A stretch of DNA of 64,000 bases from AC-56 sp963702195 (lineage in GTDB: Bacteria > Actinomycetota > Thermoleophilia > Solirubrobacterales > 70-9), in assembly GCA_963702195.1 (NCBI GenBank), contig OY969725.1, forward strand, positions 2,728,001-2,792,000. The letters run 5' to 3'. The notes below the pieces were generated by a model. That model did not search any database, was not told where the DNA came from, and worked only from the letters and a program-made list of their open reading frames with translations. Position numbers and translations under genes: made by a program. Every line of letters begins with the position of its first letter. Positions within the stretch are counted from its first letter, which is position 1. Of this stretch, positions 56,439 through 64,000 are shown in pieces.

Positions 56439-57859
56439 GGGTTCTGGTCACCGGGGGGTCGGGCTTCATCGGCTCGCACGTCGTCGACAAGCTGCTCGAG
56501 GCGGGTCACGAGCCCGTCAATTTCGACCTGCGCCCGTCCCCGCACCACGAGCCCGACGAGGTCATCACCATCGTCGGCGACCTCCTCGATACCGGCTCGC
56601 TCGAGGACGCGATGGATGGCTGCGGCGCCGTGATCCACCTGGCCGCGTCGGCCGACGTCGGGATCGTCGCCGAGAAGCCCGAGGAGGCCGAACGCGTCAA
56701 CGCCCGCGGCACCCTCGCGGTTCTCGAGGCGGCACGCTCGACCGGCATCGGCAGGGTGGTCTACGGGAGCACGATCTGGGCCTACAGCGACTCCGGCAAC
56801 GGGAACGGCAACGGCGTCATCGACGAGGACACGCTGCTGGGGCTCCCCAAGCACCTCTACACGGCCAGCAAGGTGGCCGGCGAGATGTACTGCTCCTCGT
56901 ACGCCGAGCTCTACGACGTGCCCTGCACGATCCTCCGCTTCGGCATCCCGTACGGCCCGCGTGCCCGCCCCTCCGCCGTGATCCCGATCTTCGTCGGCAA
57001 GGCCCTCGCGGGCGACGCGCTGACGATCGCCGGCGACGGCAGCCAGGGGCGCCGCTTCGTCTACGTCGAGGACCTCGCGGAGGGCGTCGTAAAGGCGCTG
57101 GACCACGCCGCCGACAACCGCGTCTACAACCTCGCGAGCGACACGACGGTGACCATCCGCGAGCTCGCCGAGACGGTCCAGGAGCTGGTCGGCGACGTCG
57201 ACGTCGTCTATACGCCGGGTCGCAGCGGCGACTTCGACGGGGCTGAGATCTCGAGCGGCCGGGCCGAGCGCGAGCTCGGCTGGAAGGCCTCCACGCCAAT
57301 CCGCGAGGGCGTGAGGCGGTACATGTCATGGCTCGCCTCCGACGCCGAGCCCGTCGCGGCGCCGGAGCCAGAGCCCGCGACGGAGATCGCGCCGCAGCCC
57401 CTCGCGGCGTTGGAGCCCGTGCCGGTGCGACGCCGTCGTCGCCTCAGGCCGTCCGTCTCCTGGCCCTCGGGGGTCTTCGGCGACGGCCCCACGGTCGCGT
57501 TCGCGTGCGCCATCGCGACTCTGATCACCTACGTCATCGCTCTTCGAACGAGGAGTCTCGACGACGCGCAAGCCCACGCGGTCGGACTCACCACGATCGT
57601 CTGCACTCTCGGCGGCCTCATGCTGCTGCAGACGGCCAGCGTGCGCCGCCTCCGCATGGGAATCACCTGGGCGCTGTGGCTGGTCGTGCTCTATGTCGGG
57701 CTCATTACCCTGCACTGGCCCAAGCGGAAGCTCGAGCTTGCGGTACCCGGAGTCCACACCCTGATCCTGAGTGGCTTCGGGATGCTCATTGCGCTCGCCG
57801 TCGCGTGGGGGATCACGAGGTGGCGACGCGAGTCGCCCGCCTCGGACGAGGTCCTTTGA
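56435..57859 (+). CDS. NAD-dependent sugar epimerase/dehydratase with C-terminal membrane domain
   Basis: A 474-residue fusion. Residues 1-310 are an extended SDR of the UDP-glucose 4-epimerase type: TGGSGFIGSHVVDKLL, LYTASKVAGEMY (Tyr-x3-Lys, about 145-149), LRFGIPYGPRARP and RRFVYVEDLAEGVVKAL. A Pro/Glu/Ala-rich linker (about 312-335) and an Arg cluster lead to four hydrophobic helices at about 358-376, 387-405, 412-430 and 445-463. The membrane part has no family I recognise. It suggests a sugar-nucleotide enzyme held at the membrane, next to the aminotransferase. Its 3' end overlaps the convergent deacetylase gene by 47 bases. Confidence 0.8.
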   Translation: MRVLVTGGSGFIGSHVVDKLLEAGHEPVNFDLRPSPHHEPDEVITIVGDLLDTGSLEDAMDGCGAVIHLAASADVGIVAEKPEEAERVNARGTLAVLEAARSTGIGRVVYGSTIWAYSDSGNGNGNGVIDEDTLLGLPKHLYTASKVAGEMYCSSYAELYDVPCTILRFGIPYGPRARPSAVIPIFVGKALAGDALTIAGDGSQGRRFVYVEDLAEGVVKALDHAADNRVYNLASDTTVTIRELAETVQELVGDVDVVYTPGRSGDFDGAEISSGRAERELGWKASTPIREGVRRYMSWLASDAEPVAAPEPEPATEIAPQPLAALEPVPVRRRRRLRPSVSWPSGVFGDGPTVAFACAIATLITYVIALRTRSLDDAQAHAVGLTTIVCTLGGLMLLQTASVRRLRMGITWALWLVVLYVGLITLHWPKRKLELAVPGVHTLILSGFGMLIALAVAWGITRWRRESPASDEVL

Positions 57860-58547
57860 GGCCCGTCGGGGTCAACCCCGCGGCCTCGACCCTCCTCAAC
57901 ACCTCCGGCAGCGCCGCCGCCGTCGCCCGCCAGCACTCTCGCGCGCTGTAGTGGTCCGCGTCGTGCAGGAGCAGCACGTCGCCGCCGCGGAGGTCCTCGG
58001 TGACCTCATTCGCGATGCTCTGCGCCGTAGCGCTGCCGCGCCAGTCGTGCCCCCACCGGGACCACAGCAGCGGGCTCAGGCCGCGGCGCCGGACCGCCTC
58101 GAGGGCAAGCGGGCTGTAGATCCCGTAGGGAGCGCGATGGATGTCCGGCACTACCCCGGTCGCCTCCGCGATCGCGGCGATCGCCCGCTCGACATCGGAC
58201 TCGAAGGCTCCGGGGGTCAGCCGCAGCGAGCTTCGGTGGCGGTGGGCGTGCACGGCGACCGTGTGCCCGGCCGCGGCGATCTCGGCCGCGAGCGCCGGAT
58301 TCCGCTCCACCTGCTCTCCCACCAGGAAGAACGTTGCCGTTGCGCCGGCGTCCCGCAGGGTCTCGAGCACCGCGGGCGTGCCCTCCGCGTGAGGGCCGTC
58401 GTCGAACGTGACCGCGACCCCGCTCGGGTCCGAGTGGCGCCTGGGCAGGCGGAGGGCCCTCGCGACCGGCGGCGCCACGGGCGCGAGCGCGGGTGAGCAC
58501 CACCACGCGGCTACGGCCGTAGGTGCGAGCATGATCTGCCTGCTCAT
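57813..58547 (-). CDS. Polysaccharide deacetylase (NodB-type)
   Basis: A carbohydrate esterase family 4 enzyme of 244 residues. The catalytic Asp49/Asp50 lie in VTFDDGPH, the metal His pair in HAHRHRS (His100, His104), RAPYGIYSP is motif 3, and LLHDADHY near residue 195 the last motif with catalytic His. N-terminal residues 1-30 form a weak hydrophobic anchor. It would remove N-acetyl groups from peptidoglycan or an exopolysaccharide. Its start is 6 bases from the divergent DMT gene and its end overlaps the epimerase gene. Confidence 0.9.
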   Translation of the reverse strand: MSRQIMLAPTAVAAWWCSPALAPVAPPVARALRLPRRHSDPSGVAVTFDDGPHAEGTPAVLETLRDAGATATFFLVGEQVERNPALAAEIAAAGHTVAVHAHRHRSSLRLTPGAFESDVERAIAAIAEATGVVPDIHRAPYGIYSPLALEAVRRRGLSPLLWSRWGHDWRGSATAQSIANEVTEDLRGGDVLLLHDADHYSARECWRATAAALPEVLRRVEAAGLTPTGLKGPRPRRATRVATS

Positions 58548-58553
58548 GGGCGG

Positions 58554-59480
58554 ATGGTGCCAGTGATCGGCGGACCGGAGGCGGTCGGGTTCGGAATCGC
58601 GGTTGCGGCGGCCGCGTGTTACGACACGGGCTACGCGCTCCAGGCGCTCGAGGCGCGCAAGGCGCCGAGCCGGTACGCGATGCGCATCTCGCTGCTCGGG
58701 CACCTGCTCACGCGGCGCCGGTGGCTCACGGCAACCGCCCTCTCGCTCCTCGGGTTTCCGCTCCAGGTCCTGGCCCTGACCAAGGCCCCGATCACCCTCG
58801 TCCAGCCCACCCTGGCGCTCGGACTTCTGCTGCTCCTCGTGCTCGGCCGGCGCATCCTCCACGAGCCTGTCGGCGTTCGCGAGGTGGCGGCGGTGCTGAT
58901 CATCATCGGCTCGGTGGCGGTCACCGCCCTGGCGGCGCCGTCCGGGCCGGGCGAGGTCCCGCGCGACGCCGGCCTGGTGGTTGCGCTCGCCCTGCTCGCA
59001 GCGATCGCCGCGGTCCCGTTCGCCCTCAGCCGCCTCGGTCGCAACCCGGTCCTGTTGCTGGTCGCCGGTGCGGGCGCCGCCGACGGACTCGCGGGGTTCG
59101 CCGCCAAGCTCGTCGCCGAGGATACGTCGAGCGGGCTATGGCTCGCCGTCGTCGCCTGGGTCGCGCTGATCGGCGCCGTGGTGGCGATGGGGCTGATCAG
59201 CGAGTCGACGGCGCTTCAGAGGGCGCCCGCGACCCGGGTCGCGCCGACTGTGCTCGCCATGCAGATCGCGATCCCGGTGGCGTTCGCGCCACTCGTCGGC
59301 GGCGAGAGCTGGGGCTCGACGCCCCTCGGTGGAGGTGTTCTCGTGGCCGCCATGCTCGGCGTGGTGGCCGGCGTGGGCCTGCTCGCAAGCTCCCCCGCGG
59401 TTGCCGGCGTGATCGCCGAGGCCGAGTCGGAGCCTCGCTCAGCCGGTCCGACTCCGGCCAGCGATCCCCAGCACCAGTGA
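58554..59480 (+). CDS. DMT-superfamily (EamA/NIPA-like) transporter
   Basis: A 308-residue membrane protein with about nine or ten helices. GFGIAVAAAACYDTGYALQALEARKAP begins the first helix pair, and ATALSLLGFPLQVLALTKAPITLVQPTLALGLLLLLVLGRRIL a characteristic block; the NIPA/DMT-type repeat recurs in the second half (ALQRAPATRVAPTVLAMQIAIPVAF). It may transport Mg2+, or a lipid or metabolite; not determinable. ATG 58554 is only 6 bases from the deacetylase ATG, so promoters must lie inside the neighbouring gene. Confidence 0.78.
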   Translation: MVPVIGGPEAVGFGIAVAAAACYDTGYALQALEARKAPSRYAMRISLLGHLLTRRRWLTATALSLLGFPLQVLALTKAPITLVQPTLALGLLLLLVLGRRILHEPVGVREVAAVLIIIGSVAVTALAAPSGPGEVPRDAGLVVALALLAAIAAVPFALSRLGRNPVLLLVAGAGAADGLAGFAAKLVAEDTSSGLWLAVVAWVALIGAVVAMGLISESTALQRAPATRVAPTVLAMQIAIPVAFAPLVGGESWGSTPLGGGVLVAAMLGVVAGVGLLASSPAVAGVIAEAESEPRSAGPTPASDPQHQ

Positions 59481-60545
59481 CGCGGCCTCGGGGAGGGACT
59501 CGTACGACCGATCCGGGGCCCTGGGCTCGGCCAGCGCCTCGGTGAGCGCACGGCCCAGCTCGTCGCGGTCCGTCGCCACTCGCGCCAGGCCGAACCTACG
59601 GTATGCCTCGTTGTTGACGCGCACGTGGCCGTGCCCCCAGCCGTAGGAGATCACCCGGCAGCCCTCCATCAGCGCCTCCAGGACCGTCAACCCGGCGGTC
59701 GAGTGGACCAGCACGTCGGCCGCCGCCATCAGCTCGGCCATCCGGTCGCTGAACCCGAGAACCACGACGCGCTCGTCGCCCGCGAACCGCCCGTCGAGCG
59801 CCCGGCGAACATCCTCGTTGCGGCCGCAAAGGCAAACGGATGTCGCGCCGTCGGCGAGCGCGGCCTCGGCGGCTCCCGCCAGGTCGCCGACCGCCCAGCC
59901 GCCGCCGGACACCAGCACGAGCGGGCCGTCGACCGGCAGGTCGAGGGCGCGGCGGGCCTCGCCCGGGTCCCGTGCCTCGTAGAAGCTCGAGTCGGTCAGC
60001 CCGCGAACGCAGACGATCTCGCTCGCGGGAGCGATCGCGCGGACCTCCTCGGCGGACTCCGGGTGCGTGATCAGGTGCAGGTCGACGGCCGGGTGCGCCC
60101 AGTAGCGGAGCGCCGCAAGATCGGTGATGGCCGAGACGACCGGCACCCGGACCCTCCCCCGCTGGCGCAGCTGCCCCAGCACCTCGGTGGCCCCGGGGTA
60201 GGTCGAGACGACGACGTCTGGTCGGGCCGCGGCGACCGCCCTCTCGGTGGCGCGACCGCCCATCAGCCTCCCGAGAGTGCCTCCAATCCAGATCGTCGGG
60301 CGGACCTCGGTGAGCAGCTTGAACTCGAGGTCGAACATGCGCCCGCCCCACTCCGAGTGAAACTGCGAGCCGCCCATGATGATGCGCCGCATGGTCGGGC
60401 GGATGAACGCGAGGAAGTCCTGGATCCGTACCTCCGCGTCCGGCTCGGCCTCGCGAATCCCCTCGGCAAGAACGCGAGCGGGAAGGTCATGGCCCTCACC
60501 GATCGACGCGGACAGGACAAGGATGCGAGGGGCCCGGTCGGACAT
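59439..60545 (-). CDS. Glycosyltransferase, MGDG-synthase / GT28-like
   Basis: A 368-residue GT-B enzyme. LSASIGEGHDLPARVL near the N-terminus is the MGDG-synthase/MurG-type GxGH motif; the acceptor-side FLAFIRPTMRRIIMGG follows. The donor side carries LVLVSGGGWAVGDLAG and STAGLTVLEALMEGCRVISYGWGHGH. It transfers a sugar from a nucleotide donor to a lipid (diacylglycerol) or other acceptor. Convergent overlap of 42 bases with the DMT transporter gene. Together with the deacetylase and epimerase it points to envelope glycolipid or polysaccharide synthesis. Confidence 0.86.
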   Translation of the reverse strand: MSDRAPRILVLSASIGEGHDLPARVLAEGIREAEPDAEVRIQDFLAFIRPTMRRIIMGGSQFHSEWGGRMFDLEFKLLTEVRPTIWIGGTLGRLMGGRATERAVAAARPDVVVSTYPGATEVLGQLRQRGRVRVPVVSAITDLAALRYWAHPAVDLHLITHPESAEEVRAIAPASEIVCVRGLTDSSFYEARDPGEARRALDLPVDGPLVLVSGGGWAVGDLAGAAEAALADGATSVCLCGRNEDVRRALDGRFAGDERVVVLGFSDRMAELMAAADVLVHSTAGLTVLEALMEGCRVISYGWGHGHVRVNNEAYRRFGLARVATDRDELGRALTEALAEPRAPDRSYESLPEAASLVLGIAGRSRTG

Positions 60546-60623
60546 CGAGCCGCGGAGAATAGGTGGACGCCGTTCCTGACCTTCGCCTCGACGCGACCGT
60601 GGCGGTCGGCGTGACGGAGCGCC

Positions 60624-60878
60624 TCAGAGGCCTACGACGACCTCCCGCGCCTGCTCCATGTTGGCGCCCGTGAGCTCCCGGTAGCGCTTCATGGCCTCGA
60701 GCTGCTTTCCGTCGCGGGCGAGGCCGACGACCTCCTCCGGCACCTCGGACCACGAGGGCGTATAGGCGAAGCCGCCCGTTTCCGATATTCGCACGAGCTG
60801 CTCCTCGATTATCTGGAACCGGCGGTTGATGCTCTCGAAGTGCGACTGCAGCGAAGCCTGGCTGTATTCCCCTGGCAT
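60624..60878 (-). CDS. Small protein with ribosomal L7/L12 C-terminal-like domain
   Basis: An 84-residue protein. ATG 60878 follows AAAGGA. Residues 1-35 form a helix (SLQSHFESINRRFQIIEEQLVRIS). Residues 46-84 (VPEEVVGLARDGKQLEAMKRYRELTGANMEQAREVV) follow the L7/L12 C-terminal helix-turn pattern (KxxAIKxxREITGLGLKEAKxxV). Such stand-alone domain proteins are frequent in actinobacteria, with no known role; contact with a GTPase factor is a guess. Monocistronic, divergent from the third acyl-CoA dehydrogenase. Confidence 0.7.
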   Translation of the reverse strand: MPGEYSQASLQSHFESINRRFQIIEEQLVRISETGGFAYTPSWSEVPEEVVGLARDGKQLEAMKRYRELTGANMEQAREVVVGL

Positions 60879-60957
60879 GTTCGAATCCTTTCTCGGCGTG
60901 CGCCCATCCGTGGGTCGGGCCCATCGGTCGGTGGCCAGCCTAACCGGCGACGCTGGA

Positions 60958-60963
60958 TAACCT
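60958..60963 (+). promoter_or_regulatory. -10 box for leaderless acyl-CoA dehydrogenase mRNA
   Basis: TAACCT ends 8 bases before ATG 60971, a spacing that puts transcription start at the start codon. No ribosome site is visible, which fits a leaderless message. Confidence 0.4.
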
Positions 60964-60970
60964 GCCTGCG

Positions 60971-62134
60971 ATGGCGACCGCGATCGAGCCACCCACGACC
61001 TACGCCCTCCCCCAGGAGTTCCTCGACTTCCAGGAGACGATCCGGAAGATCGTGGTGGAGCGGGTCGCGCCGCGCGCAGCCCAGATCGACGCCGACGCCG
61101 AGTACCCGCGCGACCTGCGCGAGCTCTTCGCCGAGCACGACCTGTTCGGCCTGCCCTTCGAGACCGAGCACGGCGGCACCGGCACCGGGACACTGATGCT
61201 CAACATCGCCGTCGAGGAGGTCGCCAAGGCCTGTGCGTCCAGTGCCCTGATGCTGATGATCCAAGAGCTCGGGACCCTCCCGATCAACCTCTTCGGCACC
61301 GACGAGCAGAAGCAGCGCTTCCTGCCCAAGTGCGCGTCGGGCGAATGGTCCCCGGCGTTCGCGCTTTCGGAGCCCGACGCCGGCTCGGACCCTGGCGGCA
61401 TGCGGACCCGTGCCCGGCGCGACGGCTCCGAATGGGTCATCGACGGGACCAAGAACTGGATCACCAACCTGGGCGTCGCGGACTTCTACGTGGTCTTCGC
61501 CGTCACGGACCCCGACGCCGGGCACTCCCGCGGCATCTCCGCGTTCATCGTCGAGGCGGATCGGCCCGGCTTCTCCGTGGGCAAGCTCGAGCACAAGATG
61601 GGCATCCGCGGCTCCCCCACCGGCCAGCCGATCTTCGACGAGGTGCGCGTGTCTGATGAGAACCTGATCGGCGCCGAGAACGAGGGCTTCAAGGTCGCGA
61701 TGTCGACCCTCGACCGCTCGCGGCTGGGGGTCGCGGCCCAGGCCGTGGGCATAGCGCAGGGAGCGACGGACTACGCGGCCGCCTACGCGCAGGAGCGCCA
61801 GCAGTTCGGCAAGCCGATCGCCGCCTTTCAGGGCATCCAGTTCAAGCTGGCCGACATGGAGTCGCGGACCGCTGCGGCTCGCGAGCTCCTCTACCGCGCC
61901 TGCGCGAAGGTCGACGCGTCAGAGAGCGACATGGGCAAGTACTCCGCGATGGCGAAGCTCGTCGCCTCCGACAACGCGATGTGGGTGACGACCGAGGCGG
62001 TCCAGGTGCTCGGCGGGTACGGGTACGTCAACGAGTATCCCGTCGAGCGCATGATGCGCGACGCGAAGATCACCCAGATCTACGAGGGCACCAACGAAAT
62101 CCAGCGCCTCGTGATCGCCCGGACGCTCTCCTAG
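60971..62134 (+). CDS. Acyl-CoA dehydrogenase (third copy, SCAD/MCAD Glu position)
   Basis: A 387-residue FAD enzyme. Here the catalytic Glu is at the short/medium-chain position (KITQIYEGTNEIQRLVIARTL), so it differs from the other two copies. FALSEPDAGSDPGGMRTRA and WVIDGTKNWITN bind flavin, and VQVLGGYGYVNEYPVERMMRD is complete. Probably acts on short or straight acyl-CoA, or a general ACAD. Its stop overlaps that of the convergent SnoaL-like gene by 4 bases. Confidence 0.93.
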   Translation: MATAIEPPTTYALPQEFLDFQETIRKIVVERVAPRAAQIDADAEYPRDLRELFAEHDLFGLPFETEHGGTGTGTLMLNIAVEEVAKACASSALMLMIQELGTLPINLFGTDEQKQRFLPKCASGEWSPAFALSEPDAGSDPGGMRTRARRDGSEWVIDGTKNWITNLGVADFYVVFAVTDPDAGHSRGISAFIVEADRPGFSVGKLEHKMGIRGSPTGQPIFDEVRVSDENLIGAENEGFKVAMSTLDRSRLGVAAQAVGIAQGATDYAAAYAQERQQFGKPIAAFQGIQFKLADMESRTAAARELLYRACAKVDASESDMGKYSAMAKLVASDNAMWVTTEAVQVLGGYGYVNEYPVERMMRDAKITQIYEGTNEIQRLVIARTLS

Positions 62135-62607
62135 CCGGCCTCACCTTCCAGGAACTCGTCGAGGCTCTCGCGCGCGCGGCGCCTGACCGGCCTCTTCACC
62201 AGCGGGCTCCAGCCCAGAAGGAGCCCCGGGGTGCCCAGGGCCTGGCTCGTCCAGCGGTGCAGATTGAAGCTGTCCCAATGCTCAGCGATCAGCCCGTCGC
62301 GAAACCGCATCGCAGCGCGCACGTCGTTGACCACCTGCCTCCCGGTCTGGGTGAAGGTGTAGGTCGCGACCCAGCGGGCCCACCCGTTGTCTCCCTTGGC
62401 GCCGTGCTCGACCAGGTCCACGGACAGGTCGTCGCTCCGCTCGCAGAGCATGCGCCACATGGCACCGACCTCGCGGCCCTCGAGGTCTCCGAACACCGGG
62501 TCGGTGAAGCGGGCGTCGGGCGTGTAACACGCCGCCATCGTCTCGCCCTCCCGAGCGTCGAGGGCGGCATAGAAGCGCCGGATGAGCTCGGCGTTCTCTG
62601 GCTCCAT
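62131..62607 (-). CDS. SnoaL-like (NTF2-fold) protein
   Basis: A 158-residue NTF2-fold protein: ELIRRFYAALDAREGETMAACYTPDARFTDPVFGDLEGREVGAMWRMLC at the N-terminus and WVATYTFTQTGRQVVNDVRAAMRFRDGLIAEHWDSFNLHRW in the second half, then an unusual basic tail (PLVKRPVRRRARESL). It resembles the SnoaL-like polyketide-cyclase group that binds lipids. The catalytic Asp-His pair may be in DSFNLHRW. Function unknown. Confidence 0.83.
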   Translation of the reverse strand: MEPENAELIRRFYAALDAREGETMAACYTPDARFTDPVFGDLEGREVGAMWRMLCERSDDLSVDLVEHGAKGDNGWARWVATYTFTQTGRQVVNDVRAAMRFRDGLIAEHWDSFNLHRWTSQALGTPGLLLGWSPLVKRPVRRRARESLDEFLEGEAG

Positions 62608-62679
62608 AGCGCGACCGTAACAGCCCGCCCGATACGGTTCCCGCCCACTTCGAGAGCATCGGAAGGAGAAACCACACAG

Positions 62680-63507
62680 ATGGGACTACTTGACGGCAAG
62701 GCCGCGATCATCACCGGCTCGGCGCGCGGCATCGGCCGCGCCACGGCGGAGCTCTTCATCAGCGAGGGCGCCAAGGTCCTGATCAACGACATCGACGCCG
62801 ACGTGGCCGACCAGGCCGCGGGCGAGATCCGCGGTGACACCGCCGTATTCGGGGGCGACCTCACCAAGCCGGGCGTCTGCGACGAGCTGGTCGCCCGCGC
62901 CTACGACGACTTCGGCCAGGTCGACATCGTCGTCAACAACGCCGGCTACACCTGGGACGGCGTCGTCCACAAGATGAGCGACGAGCAGTTCCAGGCGATG
63001 CTCGACATCCACACGATCGTCCCCTTCCGCGTGATCCGCGCCCTGGCGCCGCAATGGCGCGACGCGGCGAAGGCCGAGCGCGGCGAGGGCCACGAGGTGT
63101 TCCGCAAGATCGTCAACGTCACCTCGATCTCCGGCACCATGGGCAATGCGGGCCAGGCGAACTACTCGGCAGCGAAGGCCGGCGTCACCGGTCTGACCAA
63201 GACGATCGCCAAGGAGTGGGGCCAGTTCAAGGTCAACGTGAACGCGGTCGCGTTCGGCTTCGTCGAGACCCGCCTCACCGCGGCGAAGGAGGAGGCCGGC
63301 TCGATCGAGCGCGAGGGTGAGAAGATCGAGCTCGGGATCCCCGAGCAGCAGCGCGCGATGGCGTCGATGATCATCCCGCTCGGCCGTCCGGCGCAGCCCG
63401 AGGAGGCCGCGGGCCCGGTGCTCTTCCTCGCCTCGGACCTCGCGAACTACGTCCACGGCCAGATCCTGAACGTCACCGGCGGTCAGTTCGGCGGGATGAC
63501 CACCTAG
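62680..63507 (+). CDS. Short-chain dehydrogenase/reductase (FabG-like, 3-oxoacyl reductase type)
   Basis: NAD(P)H-dependent reductase or dehydrogenase of 275 residues. ATG 62680 has AAGGAG 11 bases upstream. GSARGIGRATAELF is the nucleotide motif, NNAGYTWDG the NAG motif, and Ser149, Tyr162 and Lys166 (NVTSISGTMGNAGQANYSAAK) the catalytic set. An insert of about 15 residues near 130-142 (AAKAERGEGHEVF) is a feature of a subset of actinobacterial FabG-like enzymes used in fatty-acid or steroid side-chain oxidation. Follows the acyl-CoA dehydrogenase and SnoaL-like genes, consistent with beta-oxidation. Confidence 0.9.
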   Translation: MGLLDGKAAIITGSARGIGRATAELFISEGAKVLINDIDADVADQAAGEIRGDTAVFGGDLTKPGVCDELVARAYDDFGQVDIVVNNAGYTWDGVVHKMSDEQFQAMLDIHTIVPFRVIRALAPQWRDAAKAERGEGHEVFRKIVNVTSISGTMGNAGQANYSAAKAGVTGLTKTIAKEWGQFKVNVNAVAFGFVETRLTAAKEEAGSIEREGEKIELGIPEQQRAMASMIIPLGRPAQPEEAAGPVLFLASDLANYVHGQILNVTGGQFGGMTT

Positions 63508-63511
63508 GGGC

Positions 63512-64000
63512 TCAAGCCGCTCGGCGGACGACGACCGTGTCCTGGTTCGGCGCCGGGCCGAGGCCGGCCCAGCGGCCGTAGCGGATCGGCCGCGCGAGCT
63601 CGAGGCCGGCGGAATCCAGAAACGCGAGGACGTCCTCTTCGCGGTAGGCAACGGCCGCCTCCGGAGCATCGCGATAGTCGTAGAAGAACCCGTCGCCCTC
63701 GTGCGCGAAGCGGCGGGATGCGCGTCCGGCCCGTGCGGAGGCGATCGACTCGTCGCTGAGTAGGAAGAACGTCGCAAGGCAACGAGCCTCCGGCCGAAGC
63801 ACCCGCCTGATCTCGTCGAGGTAGTGACGTACGTCCGCCGGGAGCATGTGGGTGAAGACGGAGGTCAGGAAGACGAAGTCGAAGGACGCGTCGGAATAAG
63901 GGAACGTGAATTCCGCGGGGGGCACCGAGCCGCCGGGGTTGTACTCCTGGTTGAACACGTCCACGTGGCGGAAGCTGAAGTTCGCGTGTCTCGACGAGAT
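63512..64000 (-). CDS. Class I SAM-dependent methyltransferase (N-terminus off window)
   Basis: The frame is open to base 64000, so the N-terminus with the SAM-binding Gly-rich loop is missing. Visible parts are ISSRHANFSFRHVDVFNQEYN at the edge, FPYSDASFDFVFLTSVFTHMLPADVRHYLDEIRRVLRPEARCLATFFLL (the post-II and catalytic/beta-4-to-5 region) and GRWAGLGPAPNQDTVVV at the end. It matches the Methyltransf_11/25 pattern. The substrate is unknown. Its stop is 2 bases after the convergent SDR stop. Confidence 0.82.
   Translation of the reverse strand: MSSRHANFSFRHVDVFNQEYNPGGSVPPAEFTFPYSDASFDFVFLTSVFTHMLPADVRHYLDEIRRVLRPEARCLATFFLLSDESIASARAGRASRRFAHEGDGFFYDYRDAPEAAVAYREEDVLAFLDSAGLELARPIRYGRWAGLGPAPNQDTVVVRRAA

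Noticed and set aside
1..64000. tRNA, rRNA, CRISPR arrays, integrase/att sites, replication origin
   Set aside because: No cloverleaf-like sequence with a TTC-G-A-N-T-C arm, no spaced direct-repeat array, no integrase and no DnaA-box cluster was seen when reading the window by eye; small RNAs may still be missed.

Overview
The window is high-GC DNA (roughly 70 %) with tightly packed genes, frequent GTG starts and many 4-bp ATGA/GTGA stop-start overlaps. Actinobacterial markers are present: an mIHF-type integration host factor, paired YrbE/MlaE permeases, FprA-type ferredoxin-NADP reductase, actinobacterial HemQ, an actinobacterial Holin-X protein, and several TANNNT -10 boxes about 7 nt before a start codon (leaderless mRNAs). 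The gene repertoire suggests a deep-branching soil actinobacterium, possibly of the Thermoleophilia/Solirubrobacterales type. That placement is inference. No rRNA, tRNA, CRISPR array, prophage or origin was recognised, and no gene-free stretch exceeds 300 bases.

Layout. 0-6.2 kb: a partial AlkA-like glycosylase, a GNAT acyltransferase divergent from a serine-palmitoyltransferase-like enzyme, a structured intergenic region, mIHF, two small unknown genes and a B3/B4-domain protein. 6.2-12.5 kb: a lipid-transport operon (two YrbE permeases, an MlaF ATPase, an MMPL/RND transporter and a redoxin-like protein). 12.6-17 kb: a lipoprotein and three tandem PQQ-type sugar dehydrogenase paralogues with three different export signals. 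17-22.2 kb: an aldehyde dehydrogenase and a proline dehydrogenase/P5C dehydrogenase operon. 22.4-29 kb: metE, a glycosyltransferase fused to a flippase-like membrane domain, and a large polytopic protein. 29-32.3 kb: an iron, heme and Fe-S module (HemQ, FprA, BolA, CGFS glutaredoxin, ErpA/IscA). 32.3-42.5 kb: SDR/GST pair, DegV, DHFR-like, ArsR-AHSA1, AI-2E, three small envelope proteins, hydrolase-TetR-nitrilase operon, MscS.

42.1-49.9 kb holds an eight-gene acyl-CoA operon joined almost throughout by 4-bp overlaps: enoyl-CoA hydratase, carboxyltransferase, PH-like protein, BKACE, OsmC, an AMACR-like racemase, MerR and a membrane protein. An acyl-CoA dehydrogenase is transcribed away from it. 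49.9-50.95 kb is a decayed IS481-family insertion sequence whose leader can fold over its own ribosome site. 50.95-64 kb holds a second ArsR-AHSA1 pair with clear dyad operators facing clpP, a GH64-like secreted protein, two more acyl-CoA dehydrogenases with SnoaL-like partners, sugar-nucleotide and envelope genes (DegT aminotransferase, epimerase-membrane fusion, polysaccharide deacetylase, DMT transporter, MGDG-type glycosyltransferase), a FabG-like SDR and a partial methyltransferase.

Taken together, the genes describe a heterotroph that oxidises branched or unusual acyl-CoAs, proline, aldehydes and sugars, and invests heavily in envelope lipid and glycan traffic. The points I consider most worth following are the serine-palmitoyltransferase-like/GNAT pair (a possible sphingolipid route), the BKACE operon, the YrbE-MlaF-MMPL operon without an MCE gene, the IS leader hairpin, and the dyad operators between the ArsR pair and clpP.
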